Source: Streptomyces bauhiniae (GTDB lineage Bacteria; Actinomycetota; Actinomycetes; Streptomycetales; Streptomycetaceae). Taken from it: a stretch of DNA of 64,000 nt. The stretch spans positions 62,001-126,000 of the forward strand of contig NZ_SRRT01000010.1 of the NCBI RefSeq assembly GCF_004784475.1, written 5' to 3'. The position numbers were made by a program, and so were the translations under genes. This document shows positions 8,878 to 16,757 of this stretch, in pieces. How positions within the stretch are numbered: position 1 is the stretch's first letter; each line of letters begins with the position of its first letter. A model generated the notes under the pieces. It was not told where the DNA came from. It saw nothing but the letters and a program-made list of their open reading frames with translations, and searched no databases.

Positions 8878-9480
8878 ATGGCCAGCAGAACCGACGCCCC
8901 GACCCGGCGGCAGCAGATCCTCAAGGAGGCCGCCCGCCTCTTCGCCGAGCGCGGGTTCCACGGCGTGGGCGTGGACGAGATAGGGGCGGCGGTCGGCATC
9001 AGCGGCCCCGGCCTCTACCGGCACTTCCCCGGCAAGGACGCGATGCTCGCGGAGCTGCTGGTGGGCATCAGCGGCCAGCTCCTCACCGGCGCGCGCCGCA
9101 GGGTCGCCGAGGCGGACGGAGAGGCGGGCGCCTTCGCCGTCCTGGACTCCCTCATCGAGGGCCACATCGACTTCGCCCTGGACGACCGCCCGCTGATCAC
9201 CCTCCACGACCGCGAACTGGACCGCCTGCGCGACAGCGACCGCAAGCTCGTCCGCCAGCTCCAGCGCCAGTACGTCGAACTCTGGGTCGGCGTAGTCCGC
9301 GAGGCCCACCCCACCCTCACGGAACCCGCCGCCCGCTCCGCGGTCCACTCCGTCTTCGGCCTCCTCAACTCCACCCCCCACCTGGGCCGAGCCGGCACCC
9401 TCCCGGGCCGCGCGGTAACGGCGACCCTGCTCCACCGGATGGCCAGGGGCGCCTTCGCCGCGGCCGGCGCCCAGGCGTGA
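8878..9480 (+). CDS. TetR-family regulator of the leucine/acyl-CoA operon
   Basis: A 200-residue one-domain repressor. The N-terminal helix-turn-helix reads TRRQQILKEAARLFAERGF...VGISGPGLYRHFPGKDAM, a textbook TetR head; the C-terminal helical part is a ligand domain without a recognisable signature. It is divergent from the carboxylase operon, and two repeated operators lie between them. I chose ATG 8878, not 8869: a TACAAT -10 box covers 8865-8870, which would place transcription start at about the A of this ATG, i.e. a leaderless mRNA; no ribosome site precedes either ATG. The likely ligand is an acyl-CoA intermediate (inference from the neighbours). Confidence 0.88.
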   Translation: MASRTDAPTRRQQILKEAARLFAERGFHGVGVDEIGAAVGISGPGLYRHFPGKDAMLAELLVGISGQLLTGARRRVAEADGEAGAFAVLDSLIEGHIDFALDDRPLITLHDRELDRLRDSDRKLVRQLQRQYVELWVGVVREAHPTLTEPAARSAVHSVFGLLNSTPHLGRAGTLPGRAVTATLLHRMARGAFAAAGAQA

Positions 9481-9530
9481 CGAGCGTTACGGTCGCCACC
9501 CCCTGGACTCCCTTCCGTACCCGCCGGTAG

Positions 9531-9551
9531 GCTTGCCTGAGCAAGCGCTTA
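9531..9551. promoter_or_regulatory. Inverted repeat upstream of second acyl-CoA dehydrogenase
   Basis: GCTTGC-CTGA-GCAAGC (9531-9546) is a perfect 6-bp inverted repeat, and it runs into AAGCGCTT (9543-9550), itself palindromic. The position 40-60 bases upstream of the dehydrogenase start suits an operator, possibly for a TetR fatty-acid regulator; the binding protein is unknown. Confidence 0.35.
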
Positions 9552-9592
9552 GACATGCCCTGTGTCATGCCGAGGTACGTGGAGGTGGCGGC

Positions 9593-10750
9593 GTGCGCCG
9601 TACGGTGTTCAACGAGGATCACGAGGCGTTCCGGGAGACTCTCCGGGACTTCATCGAGTCCGAGGTCGTGCCGGTCTACGACGAGTGGTTCGCCGCCGGT
9701 CAGGCTCCGCGCGACTTCTACTACAAGCTCGGCGAGCTGGGCATCTTCGGCATCAACGTGCCCGAGGAGTTCGGTGGCGCGGGCATGGACAGCCACAAGT
9801 TCGAGGCGGTCCTCTACGAGGAGACCTCCCGCGCGGGCGTCCAGTTCGGCGGCTCCGGCGTGCACGTGCTGCTCGCCCTGCCGTACATCAAGATGCTGGC
9901 CACGGACGAGCAGAAGAAGCGTTTCCTGCCGAAGTTCGTCACCGGCGAGGAGATGTGGGCCATCGCGATGACCGAGCCCGGCACCGGCTCGGACCTCGCG
10001 GGCATGAAGACCACCGCCAAGCTCTCCGAGGACGGCACGCACTACGTCCTCAACGGCGCCAAGACCTTCATCACCGGCGGTGTGCACGCCGACAAGGTCA
10101 TCGTCTGCGCCCGTACCTCCGCCCCGAAGGAGGACGACCGCCGGTTCGGTATCTCCCTCTTCGCCGTGGACACCAAGTCCGAGGGCTACTCGGTGGGCCG
10201 CAAGCTCGACAAGCTCGGCCTGAAGACCTCCGACACCGCCGAACTCGCCTTCGTGGACGTCAAGGTCCCCGTCGAGGACCTGCTCGGCGAGGAGAACAAG
10301 GGCTTCTCCTACCTCGGCCACAACCTGGCCTCCGAGCGCTGGGGCATCGCCTTCGGCGCCTACGCCCAGGCCAAGGCCGCCGTCCGCTTCGCCAAGCAGT
10401 ACGTCCAGGACCGCACGGTCTTCGGCAAGCCGGTCGCCCACTTCCAGAACACCAAGTTCGAGCTGGCCGCCTGCCAGGCCGAGGTGGACGCCGCCGAGGC
10501 CGTCGCCGACCGCGCCACCGAGGCGCTGGACGCCGGCGAGCTGACCCCCGCCGAGGCCGCCTCCGCCAAGCTGTTCTGCACCGAGGTCGCCCACCGCGTG
10601 ATCGACCGCTGCCTCCAGCTCCACGGCGGCTACGGCTACATGAACGAGTACCCGATCGCCCGCCTGTACGCGGACAACCGCGTCAACCGCATCTACGGCG
10701 GCACCAGCGAGATCATGAAGTCGATCATCGCCAAGGACATGGGCCTGTAA
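9593..10750 (+). CDS. Acyl-CoA dehydrogenase (isovaleryl/long-chain catalytic type)
   Basis: A 385-residue flavoprotein that makes the first alpha,beta double bond of acyl-CoAs. Marks: AIAMTEPGTGSDLAG, NGAKTFITGG, RTVFGKPVAHFQ, HGGYGYMNEYPIARLY, and C-terminal IYGGTSEIMKS. The MCAD-type catalytic Glu is replaced by Gly in YGGTSE, while an Glu-Arg pair stands in helix G (NLASERWGIA), the position used by isovaleryl- and long-chain dehydrogenases. This differs from the dehydrogenase at the other end of the locus. The start is GTG 9593 with GGAGG seven bases upstream; longer in-frame starts (TTG 9533) have no ribosome site and would include the inverted repeat. The thioesterase follows 36 bases after the stop. 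Confidence 0.9.
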   Translation: MRRTVFNEDHEAFRETLRDFIESEVVPVYDEWFAAGQAPRDFYYKLGELGIFGINVPEEFGGAGMDSHKFEAVLYEETSRAGVQFGGSGVHVLLALPYIKMLATDEQKKRFLPKFVTGEEMWAIAMTEPGTGSDLAGMKTTAKLSEDGTHYVLNGAKTFITGGVHADKVIVCARTSAPKEDDRRFGISLFAVDTKSEGYSVGRKLDKLGLKTSDTAELAFVDVKVPVEDLLGEENKGFSYLGHNLASERWGIAFGAYAQAKAAVRFAKQYVQDRTVFGKPVAHFQNTKFELAACQAEVDAAEAVADRATEALDAGELTPAEAASAKLFCTEVAHRVIDRCLQLHGGYGYMNEYPIARLYADNRVNRIYGGTSEIMKSIIAKDMGL

Positions 10751-10786
10751 GGCCCCCGCAATGACTGGCCGGTACAACTACACGAC

Positions 10787-11653
10787 ATGAGCCAGGCACT
10801 TCAGGACCTCCTCGATCTGCTCGACCTCGAGCGGATCGAGGAGGACATCTACCGCGGGCAGTCCCGCTCCGCCGTCGTCCCCCGCGTCTTCGGCGGCCAG
10901 GTCGCCGCGCAGGCGCTGGTCGCGGCGGGGCGCACGGTCCCCGCCGACCGCGCCGCCCACTCGCTGCACGCGTACTTCCTGCGCACCGGCGACCCCGGCG
11001 CGCCGATCGTCTACAGCGTCGACCGCATCCGCGACGGCCGCTCCTTCACCACCCGCCGCGTGGTCGCCGTCCAGCACGGCAAGCCGATCTTCCACCTCTC
11101 CGCCTCCTTCCAGGCATACGAGGACGGCCTCGACCACCAGGCCCCCATGCCCGGGGCGCCCGACCCGGCCACCCTGCCGACGTCCCAGGAACGCCTGCGC
11201 GGCTACGCCCACCTCGACCCCGAGGTCGTCGAGCGCTTCCTGGAGGCCCGCGAGGCCATCGACCTGCGGTACGTGGACGAGCCGCCGTACGGGGAATTCG
11301 GCGCCCCCCGCGAACCGCACAGCCAGGTCTGGTTCCGCGCCAACGGCAAGCTGGACGACGATCCCCTGCTGCACGTCGTCCTCGCCACCTACGTCTCCGA
11401 CATGACCCTGCTCGACTCGGTGCTGCTCGCCCACGGGCGCGGCGGCTGGGCCGTCGGGGACGTGGTCGGGGCCTCCCTGGACCACGCGATGTGGTTCCAC
11501 CGCCCCTTCCGCGCCGACGAGTGGCTCCTCTACGACCAGGAGTCCCCCTCCGCGCACGGCGGCCGGGGTCTGGGCCAGGCCCGGATCTACACGCGGGACG
11601 GGAATCTCGCCATCTCCGTCGTCCAGGAGGGCGTGGTCCGCGTACCCCGCTGA
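10787..11653 (+). CDS. Acyl-CoA thioesterase II (TesB family)
   Basis: A 288-residue double hot-dog thioesterase that hydrolyses acyl-CoA to free acid and CoA. Family marks: VFGGQVAAQAL near residue 36, the SFTTRRVVAVQ strand of the first hot-dog, and SLDHAMWFHRPFRADEWLLY in the second, carrying the Asp of the TesB Asp/Thr-Ser/Gln triad; the downstream GGRGLGQARIY supplies the Gln. The length matches E. coli TesB (286). It follows the acyl-CoA dehydrogenase with a 36-base gap and a hairpin terminator after the stop, so the pair is probably one transcript. Its role may be to relieve CoA trapping during acyl-CoA breakdown. Confidence 0.92.
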   Translation: MSQALQDLLDLLDLERIEEDIYRGQSRSAVVPRVFGGQVAAQALVAAGRTVPADRAAHSLHAYFLRTGDPGAPIVYSVDRIRDGRSFTTRRVVAVQHGKPIFHLSASFQAYEDGLDHQAPMPGAPDPATLPTSQERLRGYAHLDPEVVERFLEAREAIDLRYVDEPPYGEFGAPREPHSQVWFRANGKLDDDPLLHVVLATYVSDMTLLDSVLLAHGRGGWAVGDVVGASLDHAMWFHRPFRADEWLLYDQESPSAHGGRGLGQARIYTRDGNLAISVVQEGVVRVPR

Positions 11654-11672
11654 GGCGTCAAAACCGTTGCCC

Positions 11673-11700
11673 GGCGCCGGGGTTGTCCCACCCCGGCGCC
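11673..11700 (+). terminator. Hairpin terminator after thioesterase gene
   Basis: GGCGCCGGGGT and ACCCCGGCGCC form a perfect 11-bp stem around the loop TGTCCC, 20 bases after the thioesterase stop. There is no T-run, as is common in Streptomyces. Confidence 0.75.
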
Positions 11701-12057
11701 CTCGGTTGCGAGGACTCCCGCGCCGTGCGGGTGGTACCTGAGACAACCCGTCACTCAGTAGACCGCTCAACAGGACGCGCGACGCATCCGGGACTAGGCT
11801 TCATGAGTGAAAGCCGCAGCACACGGCATGCCCGGTGACGAGGATTCCCGCTCCCAAGGGACCTCAGCCGCAGCACCTGATGGCGTGAATGCGTACGGGT
11901 GGTCTGTAAGGCGTCGGCGGAGCACGACCGTGCCGCTCAGCACACTGCGGTGACACCTGAAGACCGTGCCGCAATCTTCCTCTTCGCGGTGACGGCCATC
12001 CAACCTCGCACCCAGATCGGGATCGCGAGAGACGATGGAGATGGAAGGTAATTTCTC
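11701..12057. other. Intergenic leader of the His/Gly-rich gene, no gene seen
   Basis: About 357 bases without a convincing ORF. The base composition is less G+C-rich than the flanks and there is no clear promoter. The last 30 bases contain GGAAGG before the ATG at 12058. A long 5' untranslated leader is possible. I compared it by eye with actinobacterial riboswitch cores (c-di-AMP, cobalamin, TPP) and found no match. Confidence 0.4.
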
Positions 12058-12447
12058 ATGCGATCAACGCGCGCGAGGCGTCTTGTCGCCCTGTCCGCCA
12101 CCGGCCTTCTGCTGGCCGGCGGAGCAGCGGTGGGCGCCGCGGGCACCGCTTCGGCGACCCAGAACGGCCACCACAGCTCCTACGACAGGGACTACCGGGA
12201 CGGTCACCACAACCGGTACAACCACGACCGCGGCTGGTGGAACGACGACGATGACGACTGGGGTCGTTATGGTCACCACAACAACTGGAACTGGGGTGAC
12301 AACGACAACGACTGGGGTGGCCACGGCCACAACGGTTACGGCCACGGCGGCTACGGCCACGGCGGCGGTCACGGCGGCCATGGTGGCGGCCACGGCGGTG
12401 GCGGTCACGGTGGTGGCGGTCACGGCGGCGGCGGTCACGGTCGCTGA
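12058..12447 (+). CDS. Secreted His/Gly-rich low-complexity protein
   Basis: A 129-residue protein with a Sec signal peptide (RSTRARR n-region, hydrophobic core, cleavage after ASA around residue 33). The mature part is low complexity: first a His/Asp/Asn/Trp-rich stretch (WWNDDDDDWGRYGHH, NNWNWGDNDNDW), then GHGGGHGG-type repeats to the end. I count 17 His in about 95 mature residues. No catalytic domain is visible. Such composition is seen in metal-binding or cell-surface structural proteins; both are guesses. It is monocistronic, with a long leader upstream and a hairpin downstream. Reading frame, signal peptide and ribosome site support a real gene. The Thr- and Ala/Val-rich ORFs in the other frames are shadows of the repeats. 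Confidence 0.82.
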   Translation: MRSTRARRLVALSATGLLLAGGAAVGAAGTASATQNGHHSSYDRDYRDGHHNRYNHDRGWWNDDDDDWGRYGHHNNWNWGDNDNDWGGHGHNGYGHGGYGHGGGHGGHGGGHGGGGHGGGGHGGGGHGR

Positions 12448-12473
12448 CAACAACACCGCAATCTGAGCGAGAC

Positions 12474-12497
12474 GTGCGGCCCCCGAGGGGGTCGCAC
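12474..12497. terminator. Hairpin between convergent genes
   Basis: GTGCGGCCCCC pairs with GGGGGTCGCAC with one G-T wobble. It lies between the His/Gly-rich gene and the convergent phosphatase stop, so it could serve both. Confidence 0.5.
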
Positions 12498-12518
12498 TCC
12501 CGCGTCAGGGGGCGGGAT

Positions 12519-13316
12519 TCAGACGAGTCCGGCCTGGTCGAGCAGATACGCCGTCATCGGGTCGTAGTGGCGTGGGCTCACCACGTGGTCGTCCAGCGGG
12601 ATCGCCACCTGGAGGGTGCCCTCGGCCTCGGCGAGGAACAGCGCCGGGTCGTTGCAGTCCGCGTATCCGGCCGCGTCGACGCCGTGCTGCGCCGCGTACC
12701 CGGCCCAGCCGTGGTCGGCCACGACAAGGTCCGGCAGCTCCCGGCCCTCGCGCTCGAGCCCGGTGAGGATGGCGCGCATCGGCTCCCCGGAGTGGGTGTG
12801 CCAGAGGGTCGCGCCGTGCTCCAGCACGGCCACGTCCGCGAACTGCATGACGTACCCCTCGTCGGTCTGCAGCCGCTCCGGGATGACGACGATCTCGCAG
12901 CCGGCGGCGCGCAGCGCGGCGGCGGTGGCCCGGTGCACGTCCAGCAGGCCGCCCGGATGCCCGGTGGCGAAGAGCACCCGCTGGCGGTCCTCGGCCGCCT
13001 TGCGCAGCCGCAGCGCGAGCCGCTCCAGCGCGGCGACGGTCAGCTCCGGGTCGATGGTGTCCTGCCCGTACCGGTGCTCGGCGTCGTCGTTCACGCCGAC
13101 CCGCTCGGCCATCACCGCGAGCACGTCCTGCTCGTCGGTCCAGCGGTCGCCCAGCTCCAGGCCGAGCCAGAAGTGCCGGTCGCCGTTGGCCAGCCTGCGG
13201 TAGTGGGAGAGGTTGTTCTCGCGGGGCGTTGCCACATCCCCCGCGATCCGCGTTCTCACCAGATGGTCGACGAGCTGTGCACGGCTGGGCGTCCCGGATA
13301 TCGGCATGCCCCCCAT
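12519..13316 (-). CDS. Predicted phosphatase of the SCO2771 type
   Basis: A 265-residue cytoplasmic protein that I recognise as resembling the S. coelicolor 'phosphatase SCO2771' family (Pfam family named simply Phosphatase). Conserved-looking stretches are FATGHPGGLLDVH, the acidic HSGEPMRAIL region, and VVADHGWAGYAA; the first and last contain His/Asp residues that could bind metal. The true substrate is unknown to me. Two in-frame ATGs at 13316 and 13307 are possible; neither has a clear ribosome site. It is convergent with the His/Gly-rich gene, and 61 bases separate it from the PucR gene upstream on the same strand, so co-transcription with pucR is possible. Confidence 0.75.
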   Translation of the reverse strand: MGGMPISGTPSRAQLVDHLVRTRIAGDVATPRENNLSHYRRLANGDRHFWLGLELGDRWTDEQDVLAVMAERVGVNDDAEHRYGQDTIDPELTVAALERLALRLRKAAEDRQRVLFATGHPGGLLDVHRATAAALRAAGCEIVVIPERLQTDEGYVMQFADVAVLEHGATLWHTHSGEPMRAILTGLEREGRELPDLVVADHGWAGYAAQHGVDAAGYADCNDPALFLAEAEGTLQVAIPLDDHVVSPRHYDPMTAYLLDQAGLV

Positions 13317-13377
13317 TGTGGGGCAGCGAACGATCCGCCGTCTCCGGGACGCCCCTCTTCCGGGGGACCCTTGTGGA

Positions 13378-15045
13378 TCAGTGGCTGCGCAGCGCGAACC
13401 ACAGCTCCATGCGGACGTCCGGATCGTCCAGGTCCGTGTCGAGGAGGGCCGCGCAGCGGGTGATGCGCTGGCGCACGGTGTTGCGGTGCACGTCCAGCGC
13501 GACCGCCGTACGGTCCCAACTCCCGTGCAGGGACAGCCAGGTGCGCAGGGTCTCGGTGAGGGCCGGGCCCGCCGCGAGCGGGGCGAGGAGGGCCCGCGCG
13601 TGCTCCGCCGCGTCCGCGCGCGGCACCAGCTCGCTCAACCCCGGCCGGGCGCCGTGCCGGACCAGCGGGGCACGGGTGGCGCGGGCGCGGGCCAGCGCGC
13701 GGGCGGCCTGCGCGTCGGCGGCCGGCCAGCCGTCGGGTTCGGCGGGCGCGCCGACGCCCAGCGTCCAGCCGGGCTGCGCGGCCGGCTCCCGCTCGGCGGA
13801 CACGAGGACGCGTACGACGTCCCGGCCCAGGTCGATCAGGGGCGAGCCCAGCGCCGCGCCGAGGGCGGCCGCGCCGACGGGGTCGGGGGTGCCGTTCTCC
13901 GGGCGGGCGTGCACGACGAGCCACCGCCCGCCGTTCCCCAGCAGCCCGGCCACCTCCGCCGGGGCCGCGCCCAGCAGCAGCCGCACCAGCGCCGAGGAGC
14001 GGGCCGCGCCCGCCCCGCTCTGGTGCTCGCCGGTCAGCAGGGAGAGCAGTACGGCGGCGACGGAGGCGATGGTGTGGTCGGCCGGTTCACGCCTGCGCGT
14101 GGCCACACCGAGCACGAACCCGCTGCTGCCGCCGAGGGCGTAGGCGGCGAGCTGGGTGTCGCCGAGGGCGTCGGTGGCGGAGGCGGGGGTGGCGCGGGCG
14201 GGGCCGGACTCGGGTGGGGCGGCCGGGTGCCCTTCGCCTCCGGCGCCGGACGGGGCCGGGCCTGGTGTGCGCCGCTCGCGCCCGCGGTGGGCGGTGGGGT
14301 CACCGGGGCCGGGCGGGCCGGCCGGACCCGCGTCCCGCGCCGGGTCCGCCGGCCCGGCGGTGCCGGTGGGTGCGCCGGGCTCCGTGACGGACCCCGGCCG
14401 TACCACCGCCGTCAGCTTCCGCAGCGCCTCCTGCGTCCCCGGTACCGGCGCGCGGCCCGCGCTCGCGATCACCGTGCCGTCGGGGGCGTACAGCAGGGCG
14501 TGGGCGGAGAGGCGCTGGGCGAGCTGGCGCAGGACCGAGGGGACCGGGTCGGGGCGGGAGGCGGCGGCCGCGAGGCTCTGCTGGGCCTCGGTGACCCGGC
14601 GCAGCTCGGCGAGCCGGGCCTGCGCCATGAGCTGCCACACCGCGCGGGCCACCCCGGAGAACGTGGTCCGGGGCGGCACCTCCAGCAGCGGCAGCCCGTA
14701 CGCCTCACACGCGGCGACCAGCGCGCGCGGCACCGTGTCGTGCACCGGGGCCAGCCCGAAGCCGAGGGCCGCGCCGCCCGCCGCGACGATCCGGGACACG
14801 TAGTCCTCGAAGTACGCGCCCGCCCCCGCCGCCTCCGGCACGTGCACCCCCGCCGTCAGCAGCAGCTCGCCGCCCAGCAGATAGGGGTACGGGTCGGCCA
14901 TCTCCGAGGTGTGCGCCCAGTGGATGACGGTGTCCGGGGCCGGGGGACCGGCGATCTGGCGCAGGCCCAGGTCCTCGCGGGCCAGCAGCGCGGAGAGCGG
15001 CACGGGCGGGGTCGGCGGGACGGACGGGGCGGTCGGCTCCGACAT
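13378..15045 (-). CDS. PucR-family transcriptional regulator
   Basis: A 555-residue regulator. The N-terminal PucR domain covers about residues 15-140 (LSALLAREDLGLRQIAG start), a degenerate sensor/GGDEF-like region fills the middle, and the C-terminal PucR-type helix-turn-helix reads LSLHGSWDRTAVALDVHRNT followed by VRQRITRC. PucR proteins activate or repress purine and other nitrogen-compound catabolism genes. The middle contains an approximately 75-residue Pro/Gly/Ala/Arg-rich segment not expected in the family core. ATG 15045 is preferred over GTG 15054, as AGGAGG lies about 11 bases from the ATG but only 2 from the GTG. It is divergent from the symporter/agmatinase/ThDP operon, its probable target. 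Confidence 0.9.
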   Translation of the reverse strand: MSEPTAPSVPPTPPVPLSALLAREDLGLRQIAGPPAPDTVIHWAHTSEMADPYPYLLGGELLLTAGVHVPEAAGAGAYFEDYVSRIVAAGGAALGFGLAPVHDTVPRALVAACEAYGLPLLEVPPRTTFSGVARAVWQLMAQARLAELRRVTEAQQSLAAAASRPDPVPSVLRQLAQRLSAHALLYAPDGTVIASAGRAPVPGTQEALRKLTAVVRPGSVTEPGAPTGTAGPADPARDAGPAGPPGPGDPTAHRGRERRTPGPAPSGAGGEGHPAAPPESGPARATPASATDALGDTQLAAYALGGSSGFVLGVATRRREPADHTIASVAAVLLSLLTGEHQSGAGAARSSALVRLLLGAAPAEVAGLLGNGGRWLVVHARPENGTPDPVGAAALGAALGSPLIDLGRDVVRVLVSAEREPAAQPGWTLGVGAPAEPDGWPAADAQAARALARARATRAPLVRHGARPGLSELVPRADAAEHARALLAPLAAGPALTETLRTWLSLHGSWDRTAVALDVHRNTVRQRITRCAALLDTDLDDPDVRMELWFALRSH

Positions 15046-15072
15046 GGTGTGCACATCCTCCTGTCCACCCCG

Positions 15073-15086
15073 TTCATATGGATGAA
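15073..15086. promoter_or_regulatory. Inverted repeat, candidate PucR operator
   Basis: TTCAT-ATGG-ATGAA is a perfect 5-bp inverted repeat with an A+T-rich content unusual here, in the divergent region between pucR and the symporter gene, 28 bases upstream of the pucR start. It is a reasonable operator for the adjacent regulator; binding is untested. Confidence 0.45.
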
Positions 15087-15240
15087 ACGTACACTTCGCA
15101 GTCGCTTTCCGGCCACCTATCGTCTAGCGGAACGGCAGCCTCGGGTACGGGCGGATGTCCCCGCGAACCGCTGCCGTCGACACCCCCACGCCACCGCACG
15201 ACACGCCACCGGACAAGCGCGCGAAGGAGGGCCCCAGCCC

Positions 15241-16701
15241 ATGGCCGTCGACTACACAGTGATCGTCGTCTATCTCGCCGGGATGCTGGCCATGGGCTGG
15301 TGGGGCATGCGCCGCGCCAAGTCCAAGAGCGAGTTCCTGGTGGCCGGCCGCAGACTGGGCCCGGCCATGTACTCCGGCACCATGGCCGCCATCGTGCTCG
15401 GCGGCGCGTCCACCATCGGCGGGGTCGGCCTCGGCTACAAGTACGGCCTCTCCGGCGCCTGGATGGTCTTCACCATCGGCCTCGGCCTGCTCGCCCTGTC
15501 GGTGTTCTTCTCGGCCCGCATCGCCCGGCTGAAGGTCTACACCGTCTCCGAGATGCTCGACCTGCGCTACGGCGGCCGGGCCGGGGTCATCTCCGGCGTG
15601 GTCATGTGGGCGTACACCCTGATGCTGGCGGTCACCTCGACCATCGCCTACGCCACGATCTTCGACGTGCTGTTCGACATGAACCGCACCCTGGCGATCG
15701 TCCTCGGCGGCTCGATCGTCGTCGCGTACTCCACCCTCGGCGGCATGTGGTCGATCACGCTCACCGACATGGTGCAGTTCGTGGTGAAGACCATCGGCGT
15801 GCTGCTCCTGCTGCTGCCCATCGCCGTGGTCAAGGCGGGCGGCTTCTCCGGGATGAAGGCCAAGCTGCCGACCTCGTACTTCGATCCGCTGGGCATCGGC
15901 GGCGAGACGATCTTCACCTATGTCCTGATCTACACCTTCGGCATGCTGATCGGCCAGGACATCTGGCAGCGCGTGTTCACCGCCCGCGACGACCGCACCG
16001 CCAAGTGGGGCGGCACCGCGTCCGGCACGTACTGCCTGGTCTACGCGGTCGCCGGCTCGGTGATCGGCACCGCCGCCAAGGTGCTCTACCCCAAGCTCGC
16101 CAGCCCCGACGACGCCTTCGCCACCATCGTCAAGGACGAACTCCCCATCGGTGTGAGGGGTCTGGTGCTGGCCGCCGCCCTCGCCGCCGTGATGTCCACC
16201 TCCTCCGGCGCCCTGATCGCCTGCGCGACCGTCGCCAACAACGACATCTGGTCCAGGCTGCGCGGCCTGGTCCGCTCCGGCGGCGAGGAGCACGACGAGG
16301 TGAAGGGCAACCGTGTCTTCATCCTGATCATGGGCCTCGGCGTGATCGGCACCGCCATCGCGCTGAACAACGTGGTCGAGGCGCTGACCGTCGCCTACAA
16401 CCTGCTCGTCGGCGGGCTGCTGGTGCCGATCCTCGGTGGCCTGCTGTGGAAGCGCGGCACCGTGCAGGGCGCGCTCGCCGCCGTGATCGTCGGCGGCCTC
16501 GCGGTGATCGGCCTGATGGCGGGCTACGGCATCCTCGCCAACGAGCCCGTCTACTACGGCCTGCTCGCCTCCCTCGCCGCCTACCTGGTGGTGTCCCTGG
16601 CCACGAAGCCCACCGACGAACGCGTCCTCGCCGTCTGGCGCGACCGCCTCGCCGGCCAGTCCCCCGAACTCCCGTCCGAACCGGTCCCGGCTCACCAGTA
16701 G
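15241..16701 (+). CDS. Sodium:solute symporter (SSS family)
   Basis: A 486-residue integral membrane protein with about 13 hydrophobic helices, beginning VIVVYLAGMLAMGWWGMRRA. SSS marks are the GRRLGPAMYSGTMAA region (TM2 entry), GGASTIGGVGLGYKYG, and GGMWSITLTDMVQF in TM5-6. The family imports amino acids, sugars, urea or purines with Na+. ATG 15241 follows AAGGAGG; longer in-frame upstream sequence belongs to the antisense of pucR. It is first in an operon with the agmatinase-family and ThDP genes, so the substrate is likely a guanidino compound, a polyamine or an arginine derivative (inference). Confidence 0.9.
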   Translation: MAVDYTVIVVYLAGMLAMGWWGMRRAKSKSEFLVAGRRLGPAMYSGTMAAIVLGGASTIGGVGLGYKYGLSGAWMVFTIGLGLLALSVFFSARIARLKVYTVSEMLDLRYGGRAGVISGVVMWAYTLMLAVTSTIAYATIFDVLFDMNRTLAIVLGGSIVVAYSTLGGMWSITLTDMVQFVVKTIGVLLLLLPIAVVKAGGFSGMKAKLPTSYFDPLGIGGETIFTYVLIYTFGMLIGQDIWQRVFTARDDRTAKWGGTASGTYCLVYAVAGSVIGTAAKVLYPKLASPDDAFATIVKDELPIGVRGLVLAAALAAVMSTSSGALIACATVANNDIWSRLRGLVRSGGEEHDEVKGNRVFILIMGLGVIGTAIALNNVVEALTVAYNLLVGGLLVPILGGLLWKRGTVQGALAAVIVGGLAVIGLMAGYGILANEPVYYGLLASLAAYLVVSLATKPTDERVLAVWRDRLAGQSPELPSEPVPAHQ

Positions 16702-16757
16702 AGTCGTACGGAAAGCAGTACATGCGCGACGAAGCGCAAGGAAGAAGGCATTTCACG

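Noticed and set aside
11701..12057. Possible riboswitch upstream of the His/Gly-rich gene
   Set aside because: By eye it lacks the conserved cores of c-di-AMP, cobalamin, TPP or other known switches.
12035..12466. Thr/Ala-rich frames overlapping the His/Gly-rich gene
   Set aside because: Frame-shifted readings of the Gly-His repeats without signal peptide or ribosome site.
13213..15240. Long plus-strand frame ahead of the symporter
   Set aside because: It is antisense to pucR and the phosphatase, with Gly/Arg-rich shadow composition; the symporter start at 15241 has a good ribosome site.
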